A stretch of 51,609 bases of DNA from the NCBI RefSeq assembly GCF_001667925.1, contig NZ_LZJR01000150.1:1-51609 (forward strand), given 5' to 3'. This document shows, one piece after another, positions 30,185-39,664 of this stretch. Within the stretch, counting starts at the first letter, position 1; every line of letters starts with the position of its first letter. The notes below the pieces were generated by a model that searched no databases, was not told the DNA's origin, and saw only the letters and a list, made by a program, of their open reading frames with translations. The stretch comes from Mycobacterium sp. E2479. Lineage in GTDB: Bacteria; Actinomycetota; Actinomycetes; Mycobacteriales; Mycobacteriaceae. The position numbers were made by a program, and so were the translations under genes.

Positions 30185-31908
30185 TACAGAGGCCTTGGAT
30201 CAAGCATGAGGTCTACCCAATTCTCGGCGCCGGAGGTCCCGGTTGCGCCGGCCGCGAAGATACCAGTGCCACCGGCCGGATCGATAAACGCGCCGGTCTG
30301 CTGGTCATAGGTGGCATAGGCCGGACCACTGGCCTGCGGCTGTCCACCGGGCGGCGGCCCCCACGGCTTTTCCGGCCCCGGACCGGCCGGCGGCGGGCTG
30401 ATGCCCTCCGGAGCCGGTGGCGGGGGCAGCCACTTCGGGTACGGAAGCTGGGGCGGCACCGGGGGAATCCCGGGCGGCTGCCAGGACGTGAAAGGCGGTG
30501 GCGGCCCGTTGTTGTTGGGTGGCGGCGGATCGTAGGCCGGCTGCTTGTTCGGCAACGGCCCGGGCCCCGGCGTGACGCCCGGGGGCGGCGGCCCGACGAT
30601 GGGCGTACCCGGATCGGGTTCAGCGCCCGGCGGGATATACGGGAAGTGGTTCGGCGGCAACACGTTCAAGCCGTTGGTGACCGGAGTGTCGTACGGCACC
30701 GGCGGACCGCGCCACGGGTTACGACCGACCGGCACATAGCCCTTCGGGTCGCGACACAGCTGAATCGTCGGGGCGCGTTTTCCGGGGAACTCCTGACACG
30801 GGTAGTTCCGCGCGCCGCGCACGGTACTGGGGTCGTTTTGCGCCGTCTTGCAGTACATGTCCTTCGGCAGCTCGCGGACCGTCTCGTCGGCCGGGGTGCG
30901 CATCAACGGCGGCGGCAGGAAGCCGACGGCGCACGGCGGCGGGTCGTTGAGGTCGAGCTTGAAGTCCAGCTTGGCGCCTTCGTCTTGCGGGCTGCCGCCC
31001 GCTGCGGTGGTGATCGCCGCGAACAACGCGGGCAAGACCACCAGCAGCTGCTCGATCGACTTGTGGTAGATCACTCCCACCCGGCCGAGATTGGCCAGGC
31101 TGGCGGCCAGGGCAGGGAAAGAGGGGCGGATGCCGGAGAACGCGGTGCTGGCCTCGTCGGTGGCGCCTGGGGCGGTCGCCAGGGTGTCGCGAAGCTGCGG
31201 GTCGGCCTTCCGAACCTCGGAGGTGAACCTCGCCAGCCCGTCGGACAGCGACTTGATGTCACCGCCGGCGCGAATCTGAGCCTGCAGGAACGGGCCAGCC
31301 TGGTCGATCAGCTGCGACACCTGCGGATAGTTGGCGTTGGCCTCGTCCACCAACAGCCGGGCGGACTCGAAGAGCCGGGCCAGCTCCGGACCCGAGCCGT
31401 TGGCCGCGATGAACGTCTCGTGCAAAAGCTCACGCAACCGGGTGTCGCCCAGGCTGTTGACCAAGGTCTCCGCGCGCTTCAACAGGTCGGCGACGTCCCG
31501 GCCAATCCGGGTGTTCTGCCGCTGGATACGAGATCCGTTGTGCAGCTTGCTTGTCGCCGGGGAACTCGGGGGCACCAGGTCGATGTACTGCTCGCCGACC
31601 GCCGACACGCTCTTGACCGTGGCGGTGACGTTCGACGGGATGGCAGTGCCGCTGTTGAGCCGCATGTCGGCGATGACCCCGTTGGGGCTCAAACCCACCG
31701 ACTCGACGCGGCCGACGGCGACGCCCCGGTAGGTGACGTTGGCGTTCTTGTACAGGCCGCCGCCGGCAACGAAATCGGCGCTCACGCCGTAGGTTCCGAT
31801 GCCGAATGTCGCGGGCAGCCGCAGGTAGAAGATCGCCATCACGGTCAGGGTGATCACGGTGATCACCGCGAAGATCGCCAGCTGGATCCTGGTCAGTCTG
31901 TCGTGCAT
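30184..31908 (-). CDS. mce4F: Mce4F, Mce-family cholesterol transporter subunit
   Basis: 574 residues: an N-terminal membrane anchor (about 9-31), an MCE/MlaD domain (about 38-115; KNANVTYRGVAVGRV, GEQYIDLVPP), a long helical region (to about 320) that forms the transporter tunnel in this family, and a Pro/Gly-rich tail of nearly 200 residues (PPPPGVTPGPGP, PPPNNNGPPPP). It is a sixth subunit of the Mce4 complex importing cholesterol across the envelope. The start lies 13 bases after the mce4E stop. The C-terminal tail may bind peptidoglycan or the outer membrane, an inference from composition only. The large open frame on the opposite strand is a shadow. Confidence 0.95.
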   Translation of the reverse strand: MHDRLTRIQLAIFAVITVITLTVMAIFYLRLPATFGIGTYGVSADFVAGGGLYKNANVTYRGVAVGRVESVGLSPNGVIADMRLNSGTAIPSNVTATVKSVSAVGEQYIDLVPPSSPATSKLHNGSRIQRQNTRIGRDVADLLKRAETLVNSLGDTRLRELLHETFIAANGSGPELARLFESARLLVDEANANYPQVSQLIDQAGPFLQAQIRAGGDIKSLSDGLARFTSEVRKADPQLRDTLATAPGATDEASTAFSGIRPSFPALAASLANLGRVGVIYHKSIEQLLVVLPALFAAITTAAGGSPQDEGAKLDFKLDLNDPPPCAVGFLPPPLMRTPADETVRELPKDMYCKTAQNDPSTVRGARNYPCQEFPGKRAPTIQLCRDPKGYVPVGRNPWRGPPVPYDTPVTNGLNVLPPNHFPYIPPGAEPDPGTPIVGPPPPGVTPGPGPLPNKQPAYDPPPPNNNGPPPPFTSWQPPGIPPVPPQLPYPKWLPPPPAPEGISPPPAGPGPEKPWGPPPGGQPQASGPAYATYDQQTGAFIDPAGGTGIFAAGATGTSGAENWVDLMLDPRPL

Positions 31909-31921
31909 CTGCGCCCGCCCC

Positions 31922-33076
31922 CTACTGTCCTGAAGCCGTGCCGGGCGGAATCTTGAACGGGTCCGCGGCCTGTCCGGACAGATTGGCCATCTCGCCGGTC
32001 AAGAAGTCCGGCGGATTGAGGATCTCGTTCATGTGGGCCATGTTCGGATCGAAATACGCCGTGGTGAAGAAGGTTTCACCGAGGCGGCGCAGGGTGAGGT
32101 CGAAGGTGCTGAAGACGTTGAGGTAGTCGCCACGCACCGCCTGCTTGATGCCGAAGTTGGGGAACGGGAACGTCAGCAACAGTTGCAGCGAGGTGACGAA
32201 GTTCCTCCGGTTGTCGTTGAGCGCCTTGACCACCGAGTACAGGTCCTTCAAATCGGCGGCGAAGTCCACTTTGGTCTTTGCCAGGATGTTCGACGTGACA
32301 TTCGCGAGTTTGTGCAGCGCACCGAAGGCCTCGACGATGTGGTCGCGATTCTTGTTCAGCACGCGAATCGCTTCGGGCAGCGTGTCCAGCGCCCGGCCCA
32401 GGTTGTCCTTGTCGTGCGCCAGGGCCGCGGAGAATCGGTTCAATCCGTCTACCGCATCGATGATGTCGTTAACCTGGCGGTTCAGTCCGGAGGTCAGTTC
32501 CGCGAGCCGCGGAACCAGGTCGACGAACTGATCCTGCCGCCCGGCGACCGCACGATAGGTCTCATCGGTGATCTCTTCCAGGGCACCGACATTGCCCTTG
32601 TTCACCACCACGCCGAGCGCCGACAGCACTTCTTCGGTGGTGGGATAGCGACCGGTGTTGGCCTCCGCGATCTTCGACCCGTCCTTCAGCTTGCCGACGG
32701 CCGGCTTGTCCTTCGGCCGAGCCAGGTCGATGTGCATCGAACCGAGCAGCGAGGTCTGTGCGACAGTCGCGGTCGAGTTCGCGGGCAACACGACGTTCTT
32801 GTCGAGCGCCAATTTCACTGCCGCATAGAATGATCCGTCGGCCCGCTGTTCGGCCGAGATGCCGGCGACACTGCCGACGGTGACGTCGTCCACCATGACC
32901 GGAGAGTTCTGCGGCAGCGTCGCGACGTCGGGCAGTTCGACGGTGATCGAGTAGGCGCCGCTGCCGTGGCCGGCGGTACCGGGCATCGCCAACGAGTTCA
33001 ATCCGTTGAATTGGCAGCCGGCCAGCAGCACGGCGCCCGTCGCCAACGCGCTGGCGCGCAACCACATCCGGTTCAT
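31922..33076 (-). CDS. mce4E: Mce4E lipoprotein (LprN)
   Basis: 384 residues. Unlike the other subunits it has a lipoprotein signal peptide with lipobox LLAGC (Cys21), followed by an MCE domain (about 43-120) and a helical region (to about 330). The ATG at 33076 overlaps the mce4D stop by four bases (ATGA). The lipidated subunit is the E position in all mce operons. The name lprN is also used for the M. tuberculosis orthologue Rv3495c, which has the same length. Confidence 0.95.
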   Translation of the reverse strand: MNRMWLRASALATGAVLLAGCQFNGLNSLAMPGTAGHGSGAYSITVELPDVATLPQNSPVMVDDVTVGSVAGISAEQRADGSFYAAVKLALDKNVVLPANSTATVAQTSLLGSMHIDLARPKDKPAVGKLKDGSKIAEANTGRYPTTEEVLSALGVVVNKGNVGALEEITDETYRAVAGRQDQFVDLVPRLAELTSGLNRQVNDIIDAVDGLNRFSAALAHDKDNLGRALDTLPEAIRVLNKNRDHIVEAFGALHKLANVTSNILAKTKVDFAADLKDLYSVVKALNDNRRNFVTSLQLLLTFPFPNFGIKQAVRGDYLNVFSTFDLTLRRLGETFFTTAYFDPNMAHMNEILNPPDFLTGEMANLSGQAADPFKIPPGTASGQ

Positions 33077-34515
33077 CCGCCACCCCCCAAGTCGGCCGCC
33101 GGGCCGGCGGGCCCCTGGCTGGGAGGCGGACCCGGCCGCGGACCAAACGCGCTTCCGGGAGCGGGGCCCGGCGCCGGTGCGGCGCCGGCCGGGGCCGGTT
33201 GGCCCGGCGCGGGAGCGGCCTGCGGGGCCGTCGGGACCAGCAGGGCTTGCAGATCCGCCGGGTTCTGAGCGGCCGGCTGCGTCTGAGCACCCTTGGCCGG
33301 GATCCAGGTCAGCTGCGGTACCGGGGTGGCCGCCTTGGCCTGTGTCTCCGGAGTGTCGTAGATGATCTGGCCCTTGTACGCCGTGATCGTGTTCAGCGGG
33401 TGGAACATCAGCGGCGGGTAGTTCACGGTGAGCCGGCGCAGCACGGGTCCCAGCCGCTCACGGCAGAGTTCGGCGCGCTTGAAGTAGTCGGGTGCCCGGG
33501 GTCCGCCGGCGGTCTCAAAGGATCCACCGCAGATGAACTGCACGGGGTTGGCGAATTCGGGTATCGACAGCAGGCCGTTCAGCGTGCCCTGTGCGGGGTC
33601 ATAGATGTTGTAGAAGTTGGCGATACCCGGGCCCGCCACGTGCAGCACCTGCTCGATGTTGTCGCTCTGGTCGCTCAACGTCTTCGCCAAATCGTTGAGG
33701 TTGTTGACCGTATCGATGATCGTCGAGTTGTTTTCGTGCAGGAAACCCCGGATGTCCGACAGCGCTACGTTGAGGGTGCCCAGCGTGGTGTCGAGGTGGC
33801 GCGAGCTGTCGGCGAGCACTTGTGATACCGAGGCGACGTTGCCGGCGAACTGGACGATCTGCTCGTTGCTGGACGAGAGCGCGTTGACGACCACCTGTAG
33901 GTTTTTCACCGTGCCGAAAATGTCGCCGCGCGAATCCCCCAGCCGCCCAGCGGCTTGCGAGAGCTCACGCAAGGCGTTGTGAAACGACTCGCCCTTGCCG
34001 TCGAAGGTGTCCGCGGCCTGGTTGATCGCCGCGCCCAACGGTCCCTGCATCGATCCGGCCGTGGGGCCCAGTTGCACGGCCAGCTGGGTCAGCGACTCCT
34101 TGACCTCGTCCCACTCCACCGGGACCGCGGTGCGGTCCGGGCCGATGCTCGCACCGTCGGCCAGCACCGGGCCGCCGGTGTACGCCGGTGTCAGTTGAAT
34201 GAACCTGGCCGCCACCAGGTTTGGCGATATGATGATCGCCTTGGCGTCCTTCGGGATCTTCACGTCCTTGCTCACCGACATGGTGATCTTGACGTCGGAC
34301 GGCCGGGGATCGATCGTGTCGATGGTGCCGACCGGGACACCGAGGATGCGGACCTGGTCACCGGGGTACAAGCCGACTGCAGAGGCGAAGTAGCCGACGA
34401 TCTTGCGGTTATTCCCTTGTGACGTCAGCACATACACGCCACCCACCAGCACCGCGACAAGCGCGATGATGGTGGCGTAGCGCAGCCCCCGGCTGCCGAG
34501 GATCCGCTGCATCAT
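33073..34515 (-). CDS. mce4D: Mce4D, Mce-family cholesterol transporter subunit
   Basis: 480 residues: a membrane anchor (about 12-32), an MCE domain (about 38-115; VGLYPGDQVRILGVPVG), a helical tunnel-forming region (to about 290), a globular part with two Cys (FICGG, ELCRERL) and a Pro/Ala/Gly-rich tail from about 410. The tail is about 30 residues longer than I expect from the M. tuberculosis Mce4D. The ATG overlaps the mce4C stop by four bases. Confidence 0.95.
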   Translation of the reverse strand: MMQRILGSRGLRYATIIALVAVLVGGVYVLTSQGNNRKIVGYFASAVGLYPGDQVRILGVPVGTIDTIDPRPSDVKITMSVSKDVKIPKDAKAIIISPNLVAARFIQLTPAYTGGPVLADGASIGPDRTAVPVEWDEVKESLTQLAVQLGPTAGSMQGPLGAAINQAADTFDGKGESFHNALRELSQAAGRLGDSRGDIFGTVKNLQVVVNALSSSNEQIVQFAGNVASVSQVLADSSRHLDTTLGTLNVALSDIRGFLHENNSTIIDTVNNLNDLAKTLSDQSDNIEQVLHVAGPGIANFYNIYDPAQGTLNGLLSIPEFANPVQFICGGSFETAGGPRAPDYFKRAELCRERLGPVLRRLTVNYPPLMFHPLNTITAYKGQIIYDTPETQAKAATPVPQLTWIPAKGAQTQPAAQNPADLQALLVPTAPQAAPAPGQPAPAGAAPAPGPAPGSAFGPRPGPPPSQGPAGPAADLGGGG

Positions 34516-35576
34516 GGTGACTTCGGCCTGATGATCCAGCGTTCCTGAATCAGGCCGCGCAGGTAATCTGCGAGGCTGGCAGGCATCTTGCCGGGCTGGT
34601 AGAAGAAGTCGAACATGGTGGCAAGCAGCGGTGCCGGGATCACGCCGTAGACGTTGACGTTGAATCCGGGGCCCGAACCAACCACCTCACCCAGCTCGGT
34701 GGCGTAGGTGGGCAGCCGCTTGAGGGCCTCGGCGATGTAGTCGCGGCGCTCGTTGAGGTTGGACAGCACGTCGTTGAGTTTGTTCAGAGCCGGTCCGAAT
34801 TCCTTGCGGTTGTCGGCGACGAAGCCGGAGATCTGTGTCGAGAGGCCCTGGATCCCCGAGATCAGCTGGGCCAGGGCGGCCCGTCGTTCGTCGAGGGCCG
34901 CGAACAGCTCGTTGCCGTCATCGACCAGTTTGTTGACCTGCTCGGCGCGTTGGGACAACACGCCGGTGACCGACTTCGCATGCGCCAGCAGGCTTTGCAG
35001 CGCCTCGTCGCGGCGGTCCAGGGTGCGCGACAGGGAGGTCACGCCGTCGAGCGCACCGCGCAGCTGCGGGGTGGCGTCGTGCAGCGTGTCGGTCAGTACG
35101 TTCAACGCCTTCTCGAACTGCGGCTTGTCCAGGTTGTTGGCGTTCTGCCCCAGATCCTCGAGCGCACCGGCGAGCGTGTACGGCGTCGTCGTGCGGCTGA
35201 GCGGGATGGAGGTCGCCTTGCCGCCACCGGCCGGGGTCACCGAGATGGACCGCTCACCGAGGATGGTATCGGTGCGGATCGAGGCCAGCGACTGGTCACC
35301 GACGGCGACGTGACGGTCGACGCTGAAGCTGATTTTGGCGCTGTCGCCGGCCAGACCCACCGAGGTCACCTTGCCGACCTTGAAGCCCGAAACGTAAACG
35401 GCGTTGCCGGGATTGATGCCGCCGGCGTCGGTGAAGTAGGCGTCGTAGATCTTGCCCTGCGGCCAGAACGGTAGTCCGGCGTAGCCGAACGCAATGAGCA
35501 CTACACACACCACCAACACCACGCCGAAGATGCCGGTGCGCAGTGGGTCGCGCTCATGCCTTGCGTTACTTGACAA
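34512..35576 (-). CDS. mce4C: Mce4C, Mce-family cholesterol transporter subunit
   Basis: About 354 residues: a membrane anchor (about 16-38), MCE domain (about 45-125; INPGNAVYVSGFKVGKV) and helical region. TTG at 35576 is chosen because AGGGGAGG lies seven bases upstream; it gives an 11-base overlap with the mce4B stop. A longer frame reaches 35615 but has no ribosome-binding site. A third-position TTG start inside a highly coupled operon may lower its translation relative to neighbours. Confidence 0.92.
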   Translation of the reverse strand: MSSNARHERDPLRTGIFGVVLVVCVVLIAFGYAGLPFWPQGKIYDAYFTDAGGINPGNAVYVSGFKVGKVTSVGLAGDSAKISFSVDRHVAVGDQSLASIRTDTILGERSISVTPAGGGKATSIPLSRTTTPYTLAGALEDLGQNANNLDKPQFEKALNVLTDTLHDATPQLRGALDGVTSLSRTLDRRDEALQSLLAHAKSVTGVLSQRAEQVNKLVDDGNELFAALDERRAALAQLISGIQGLSTQISGFVADNRKEFGPALNKLNDVLSNLNERRDYIAEALKRLPTYATELGEVVGSGPGFNVNVYGVIPAPLLATMFDFFYQPGKMPASLADYLRGLIQERWIIRPKSP

Positions 35577-36618
35577 AAGAGCACCTCCCCTTGCTGGGAT
35601 CCACCTGGCCACCAAGCGGTAGCAGGATGTCGCTGCCGGCCGGGCCGTTGATCTTGATCGTCACGGAGCAGAAATAGATGTTGAAGAACGACCCGTAGGC
35701 GCCCAGCGCGGCCAGCCGCAGATAGTCCTCGCCCAGCTGCTCGATGTCGTTGTTCACCTCCGCCTTGCGGTTGTCCAGTTCGGTCGCCAGCGGGCGGGTG
35801 TTCTCCAGGATGCCTTGCAGTGGACGGCGCGAATTCTTCAGCAGTTGCGTCAGATCCGTCGTCGTCGACGCCAGCGGTGGGATGGCACCGGCGATGTCGT
35901 CCTTGTGCTGGGCCAGCCCGGTGATCAGTTGTTGCAGCTGGTCGACGCTGGCCGAGAATTGTGCGCTGCGTTGGTCCACGGTGGTCAGCACCGTGTTGAG
36001 GTTGTTGATCACGTCACCGATGAGCTGGTCGCGCTGGCCCAGCGCCGAGGAGAACGCGCTGGTGTCGGCCAGCACGTTCGACAACGCCCCGCCCTGGCCC
36101 TGCAGCAACTGAATGACCGCGCTGCTGATGGTATTGACCTTGTCGGCGTCGAGACCTTTGAGCACCGGTCGCAGTCCACCCAGCAGCGCGTCGAGATCGA
36201 GTGCGGGCTGGGTGTGTTGGCTGTTGATGGTTCCGCCGGCCGGCAACTTTCGCAGCTCCCCGGGGCCCGACGTGATCTCTAAGAATCGATCGCCGACCAG
36301 GTTTTCGTAGCGGATCACCGCGCGCGTGGATGAATAAAGGGTGTAGCGCTTGTCGACCCCGAACTTCACGTCGATGGTGTTGTCGGGGTTGAGCTTGATG
36401 CCCGACACCGCGCCGACCGGAACTCCGGCGATCCGCACCTTCTGCCCGGACTTCAGCCGTGACACGTTGGTGAACGTTGCGTGGTAGGTGCTTTCGGGGC
36501 CGAAGCGGAAGTCGCCGAATACCACCACCAGCCCCGCGGACACCAGCAGCATGGCCACCGCGAAGATGCTGACCTTGGTCATCATCTCGCGATGCGACGG
36601 CATCCCCGAGGCCGCCAT
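35566..36618 (-). CDS. mce4B: Mce4B, Mce-family cholesterol transporter subunit
   Basis: 350 residues, equal to the M. tuberculosis protein: a membrane anchor (about 13-34), MCE domain (about 40-118; LKSGQKVRIAGVPVGAV) and helical region with a C-terminal Cys pair (YFCSVT and GRCSF) that may form a disulphide. The ATG overlaps the mce4A stop (TGATG). Confidence 0.95.
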   Translation of the reverse strand: MAASGMPSHREMMTKVSIFAVAMLLVSAGLVVVFGDFRFGPESTYHATFTNVSRLKSGQKVRIAGVPVGAVSGIKLNPDNTIDVKFGVDKRYTLYSSTRAVIRYENLVGDRFLEITSGPGELRKLPAGGTINSQHTQPALDLDALLGGLRPVLKGLDADKVNTISSAVIQLLQGQGGALSNVLADTSAFSSALGQRDQLIGDVINNLNTVLTTVDQRSAQFSASVDQLQQLITGLAQHKDDIAGAIPPLASTTTDLTQLLKNSRRPLQGILENTRPLATELDNRKAEVNNDIEQLGEDYLRLAALGAYGSFFNIYFCSVTIKINGPAGSDILLPLGGQVDPSKGRCSFVK

Positions 36619-37820
36619 CAGAAGTCGTCCCGTTCCGCGAAGGCGCCGTGGAACAAGAACTGCAGCGTGGAGGGCGCGTCGAACTGCAGCTCGGTGAACG
36701 GCTCGTAAGGGATGTTCGCGTTGTCGGTCACCAGGAATGGCGCCCGGTAGAACGATCCGCCGGTCTGCTTGGTCGGGATGTCGGGCAAGCCGCGGCAGTT
36801 CGGTCCGCCGGACGCGTTCACGATCGGCAGCGATTCCGGATAGGTGTACGACGGCGCGCCCAGCACGAAGCTCGACGAGGTGAACAGGCCGGCCTTGCGA
36901 ACCCCGAGCAGCGGGGCGAATTCCTTGATGCCACGCTCGATTCCGGCGAACAGACAGCCGAATTCCGGCGAGTAGTCTGCGGCCACTTTGAGCGGGGCCC
37001 GCAGCCGGTTGATGGCGTCGATGAAGTCCTGTTCGGCCGGCGCCAGGGTGTCATAGGCGTTGTTCGACAGCCCGATGGTGGCCAACAGCGTGCTGTCGAG
37101 GTTCTTTTGCTGGTCGACGACGGTCTTGTCGATCGTCGGCAGGTTGTCGACCGCGGTGGTCAGGTCCGGCGCGGCGTCGGCGTATACGTTGGCCACCACC
37201 GCGGTCTTGCGGAAGTCCTCCTGCAGCGCGGGCAGCTTCGGATTCGCCTGGCGCGTGAGCGTGTTCAAGCCCGACAGGATGCCGCCCAGGTCGTCGCCGT
37301 GGCCGCGCAGGCCTTCCGCGAACGCGCTCAGCGTGCCGTTGAGTTCCACGGGGTCCACCTTGTGCAGGAGGTCCATCAACGACTGGAACAACGTGTTGAC
37401 TTCCAGCTGCACCGAAGAGGCCGCCACGTGTGCATCCGGACGGAGCGAGGTCGGCGATGGAGCCTGCGGCGCAATGAATTCCACCGCCTTGGCACCGAAG
37501 ATGGTGTTACCCGCCAGGCGCACCGTCGCGTTGGACGGGATGAAATGCATGTCGTCGCTGTTGATGCCCAGCGTCAGCCGCGCCTGGTCACCGGAATAGT
37601 CGATGGCTTCGACCTTGCCGATCTGGATGCCCCGGTATTTGACCTTGGCGCCCTTCTCCATCACCAGCCCGGCGCGGGGCGCCGACACCGTGACGGTGTC
37701 GATCGATGCGAAGGCGGCTGTGTAGGAAAGATAGGTCAGCACAGCGAAAGCCACCAGCAGGCCGGCCAGTACCGCTGCTGCCAGCCGGACGGTTGCGCGT
37801 CGCGCGTCTGTGTCTGCCAT
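36618..37820 (-). CDS. mce4A: Mce4A, Mce-family cholesterol transporter subunit
   Basis: 400 residues, equal to the M. tuberculosis protein: a membrane anchor (about 9-33), MCE domain (about 40-120; MEKGAKVKYRGIQIGKV), helical region (to about 280), and a C-terminal part with Cys in FGCLFAG and PNCRGLP. First of the six Mce subunits, 18 bases after yrbE4B. AAGGGAC lies very close to the ATG, so translation may partly depend on coupling. Confidence 0.95.
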   Translation of the reverse strand: MADTDARRATVRLAAAVLAGLLVAFAVLTYLSYTAAFASIDTVTVSAPRAGLVMEKGAKVKYRGIQIGKVEAIDYSGDQARLTLGINSDDMHFIPSNATVRLAGNTIFGAKAVEFIAPQAPSPTSLRPDAHVAASSVQLEVNTLFQSLMDLLHKVDPVELNGTLSAFAEGLRGHGDDLGGILSGLNTLTRQANPKLPALQEDFRKTAVVANVYADAAPDLTTAVDNLPTIDKTVVDQQKNLDSTLLATIGLSNNAYDTLAPAEQDFIDAINRLRAPLKVAADYSPEFGCLFAGIERGIKEFAPLLGVRKAGLFTSSSFVLGAPSYTYPESLPIVNASGGPNCRGLPDIPTKQTGGSFYRAPFLVTDNANIPYEPFTELQFDAPSTLQFLFHGAFAERDDF

Positions 37821-37838
37821 GTCCCTTGAGCGGTCCTC

Positions 37839-38681
37839 TTATCCGGAGAGGTTGAAGTTACCGGACGCCCCATACACCGCGAGCGAGATGAACAAAGTGA
37901 TGACGACCACGACGATCAGCGAAGTCCGCACGGCCTGGCCGACCGCAATCCCGACACCGACCGGTCCACCGTGGGCGTTGTAGCCGTAAAAGGTATGAAC
38001 GAGCATGACCGCGATGGACATGACGATCGCCTGCAGGAACGACCACAACAGGTCGGACGGGATCAGGAACGTATTGAAGTAGTGGTCGTAGAGGCCTTTT
38101 GACTGCCCGTTGATGTACACCGTGGTGAAGCGTGCTGCGAAGAACGCGGCCAGCACCGACAGCGAGTACAGCGGGATGATCGCGATGAGGCCGGCAATCA
38201 GGCGGGTCGACACCAGATAGGAGACCGAGTGCACCGCCATGCATTCGACGGCATCGATCTCCTCGGAGACACGCATCGCACCCAATTGGGCGGTGGCGCC
38301 GGCACCGATGGTGGCGGCCAGCGCGATACCGGCGATCACCGGGGCGACTACCCGGACGTTCAAAAATGCCGACAGGAATCCCGTCAGCGCCTCGATGCCG
38401 ATGTTGCCCAGCGACGAATACCCCTGCACGGCAATGACACCGCCGGAGGCCAGGGTCAAGAACGCGGCCACACCGACCGTGCCGCCGATCATGACGAGCG
38501 CTCCCGCGCCCATTGTCATCTCGGCGATCAGCCGGACGGTCTCCTTGCGGTAGCGGGTGAGCGCATTCGGGACATACCGCATGGTCTGGCCGTAGAACAA
38601 CGCTTGCTCGCCGAAGTCGTCAACGGGTTCTTGCAGCCGCGAGGCGATATTGCGCAGCCGATACGTGAAGTCATAACTCAT
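37839..38681 (-). CDS. yrbE4B: YrbE4B, Mce4 permease subunit
   Basis: 280 residues of the MlaE/YrbE permease family, with five or six membrane helices and the MlaE core (GFLSAFLNVRVVAPVIAG; EEIDAVECMAVHS cytosolic coupling helix, where EExDAxxxM is the family signature). It forms the inner-membrane channel with YrbE4A and is driven by the MceG ATPase, which is encoded elsewhere. It starts 19 bases after the yrbE4A stop. Confidence 0.95.
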   Translation of the reverse strand: MSYDFTYRLRNIASRLQEPVDDFGEQALFYGQTMRYVPNALTRYRKETVRLIAEMTMGAGALVMIGGTVGVAAFLTLASGGVIAVQGYSSLGNIGIEALTGFLSAFLNVRVVAPVIAGIALAATIGAGATAQLGAMRVSEEIDAVECMAVHSVSYLVSTRLIAGLIAIIPLYSLSVLAAFFAARFTTVYINGQSKGLYDHYFNTFLIPSDLLWSFLQAIVMSIAVMLVHTFYGYNAHGGPVGVGIAVGQAVRTSLIVVVVITLFISLAVYGASGNFNLSG

Positions 38682-38700
38682 CGCGTGCTTACCCGTCCCA

Positions 38701-39465
38701 TCACTTCGCCGAGATTCGCACGCCGATAGCGGTCATCACCACATTGATCACGAACAGACATATGAAGGCGTAGACCACGGTTTCGTTGACCGCGTTACCG
38801 ACTCCCTTGGGCCCGCCCTTGACTGTCAGGCCGCGGTAGCAGCCCACCATGCCGGCCATCACGCCGAACAGCAGCGCCTTGACTTCGGCCAGCACCAGCT
38901 CGCGCAGCCCGGTGAGCACGGTCAGTCCGTTGATGAACGCGCCGGGGTTGACGCCCTGCAGGAACACGGAGAACACGTAGCCACCGGAAAGGCCGATGGC
39001 GCATACCAATCCATTGAGCAGCAGGGCCACTACCGTGGAGGCCAGCACGCGGGGTACCACCAGCCGCTGGATCGGGTCGATGCCGAGCACCCGCATCGCG
39101 TCGATCTCTTCGCGGATGGTGCGGGCGCCGAGGTCGGCACAGATCGCCGTGGCGCCGGCACCGGCCACGACGAGCACGGTCACCACGGGGCCAAGCTGGG
39201 TGATGGTGCCGAATGCCGTCCCGGCGCCGGACAGGTCGGCCGCGCCGATTTCGCGCAGCAGGATGTTGAGGGTAAAGGCCACCAGGACGGTGAACGGGAT
39301 GGATACCAGCAGCGTCGGGACCAGCGACACTCGCGCGATCATCCACGTCTGCTCGAGAAACTCACCGAATTGAAACGGCCGGCGGAAAGCCGCCCGGCCG
39401 GTGTCCATCATCATTTCAAAGAATCCGCCGACGGCGCGGGCGGGAACCGCAAGTTGTTCCCTCAA
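38701..39465 (-). CDS. yrbE4A: YrbE4A, Mce4 permease subunit
   Basis: 254 residues, MlaE/YrbE family, with the coupling-helix signature REEIDAMRVLGIDP and five predicted helices. First gene of the mce4 operon. The start is a TTG at 39465, with a G-rich Shine-Dalgarno (AGGGGGGA) upstream. A -10 box and KstR-like sites lie in the 236 bases before it. The length equals Rv3501c. Confidence 0.94.
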   Translation of the reverse strand: MREQLAVPARAVGGFFEMMMDTGRAAFRRPFQFGEFLEQTWMIARVSLVPTLLVSIPFTVLVAFTLNILLREIGAADLSGAGTAFGTITQLGPVVTVLVVAGAGATAICADLGARTIREEIDAMRVLGIDPIQRLVVPRVLASTVVALLLNGLVCAIGLSGGYVFSVFLQGVNPGAFINGLTVLTGLRELVLAEVKALLFGVMAGMVGCYRGLTVKGGPKGVGNAVNETVVYAFICLFVINVVMTAIGVRISAK

Positions 39466-39555
39466 CGCGGTTCCCCCCTCGGTTTGGTCTCGGCGAAGTC
39501 TATGTCTGGCCTTTGCGTCGTCTAGGGTCGCACCTGGCTCGGTGTGAGCCGGATC

Positions 39556-39561
39556 ATATTA
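39556..39561 (-). promoter_or_regulatory. Candidate -10 box of the mce4 operon
   Basis: On the minus strand TAATAT (TANNNT) lies about 90 bases upstream of the yrbE4A start and a few bases downstream of the KstR-like core at 39568-39575. A repressor on that site would block this promoter. Confidence 0.5.
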
Positions 39562-39564
39562 ACC

Positions 39565-39578
39565 CAGAACAAGTTCAC
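39565..39578. promoter_or_regulatory. KstR-like operator in the mce4 promoter
   Basis: CAGAACAAGTTCAC has the AACNNGTT core and GAAC/GTTC symmetry of KstR sites, but the outer T and A of the consensus are replaced by C. KstR control of the mce4 operon is established in M. tuberculosis. Confidence 0.6.
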
Positions 39579-39650
39579 CGTGTCAATGAACAAGACTTCT
39601 TTATCCGAACTGTAATTCGCCAGGTCAGAAGCACTTGGCCCGGGTAAAAC

Positions 39651-39664
39651 TGACACACGTTCTA
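39651..39664. promoter_or_regulatory. Second, degenerate KstR-like site upstream of mce4
   Basis: On the minus strand the sequence reads TAGAACGTGTGTCA, one base off TNNAACNNGTTNNA, with the same TAGAACGTGT half as the two strong sites at 40961 and 50665. It lies between the hsd4A stop and the mce4 promoter. Confidence 0.4.

Noticed and set aside
30142..31956. 604-codon open frame on the plus strand opposite mce4F
   Set aside because: It is the mirror of mce4F codons in high-GC DNA; composition is Arg/Gly/Val-rich, and no domain or ribosome-binding site is seen.
36648..37829. 393-codon plus-strand open frame opposite mce4A
   Set aside because: Antisense shadow of mce4A with Arg/Gln/His-rich composition and no recognisable family.
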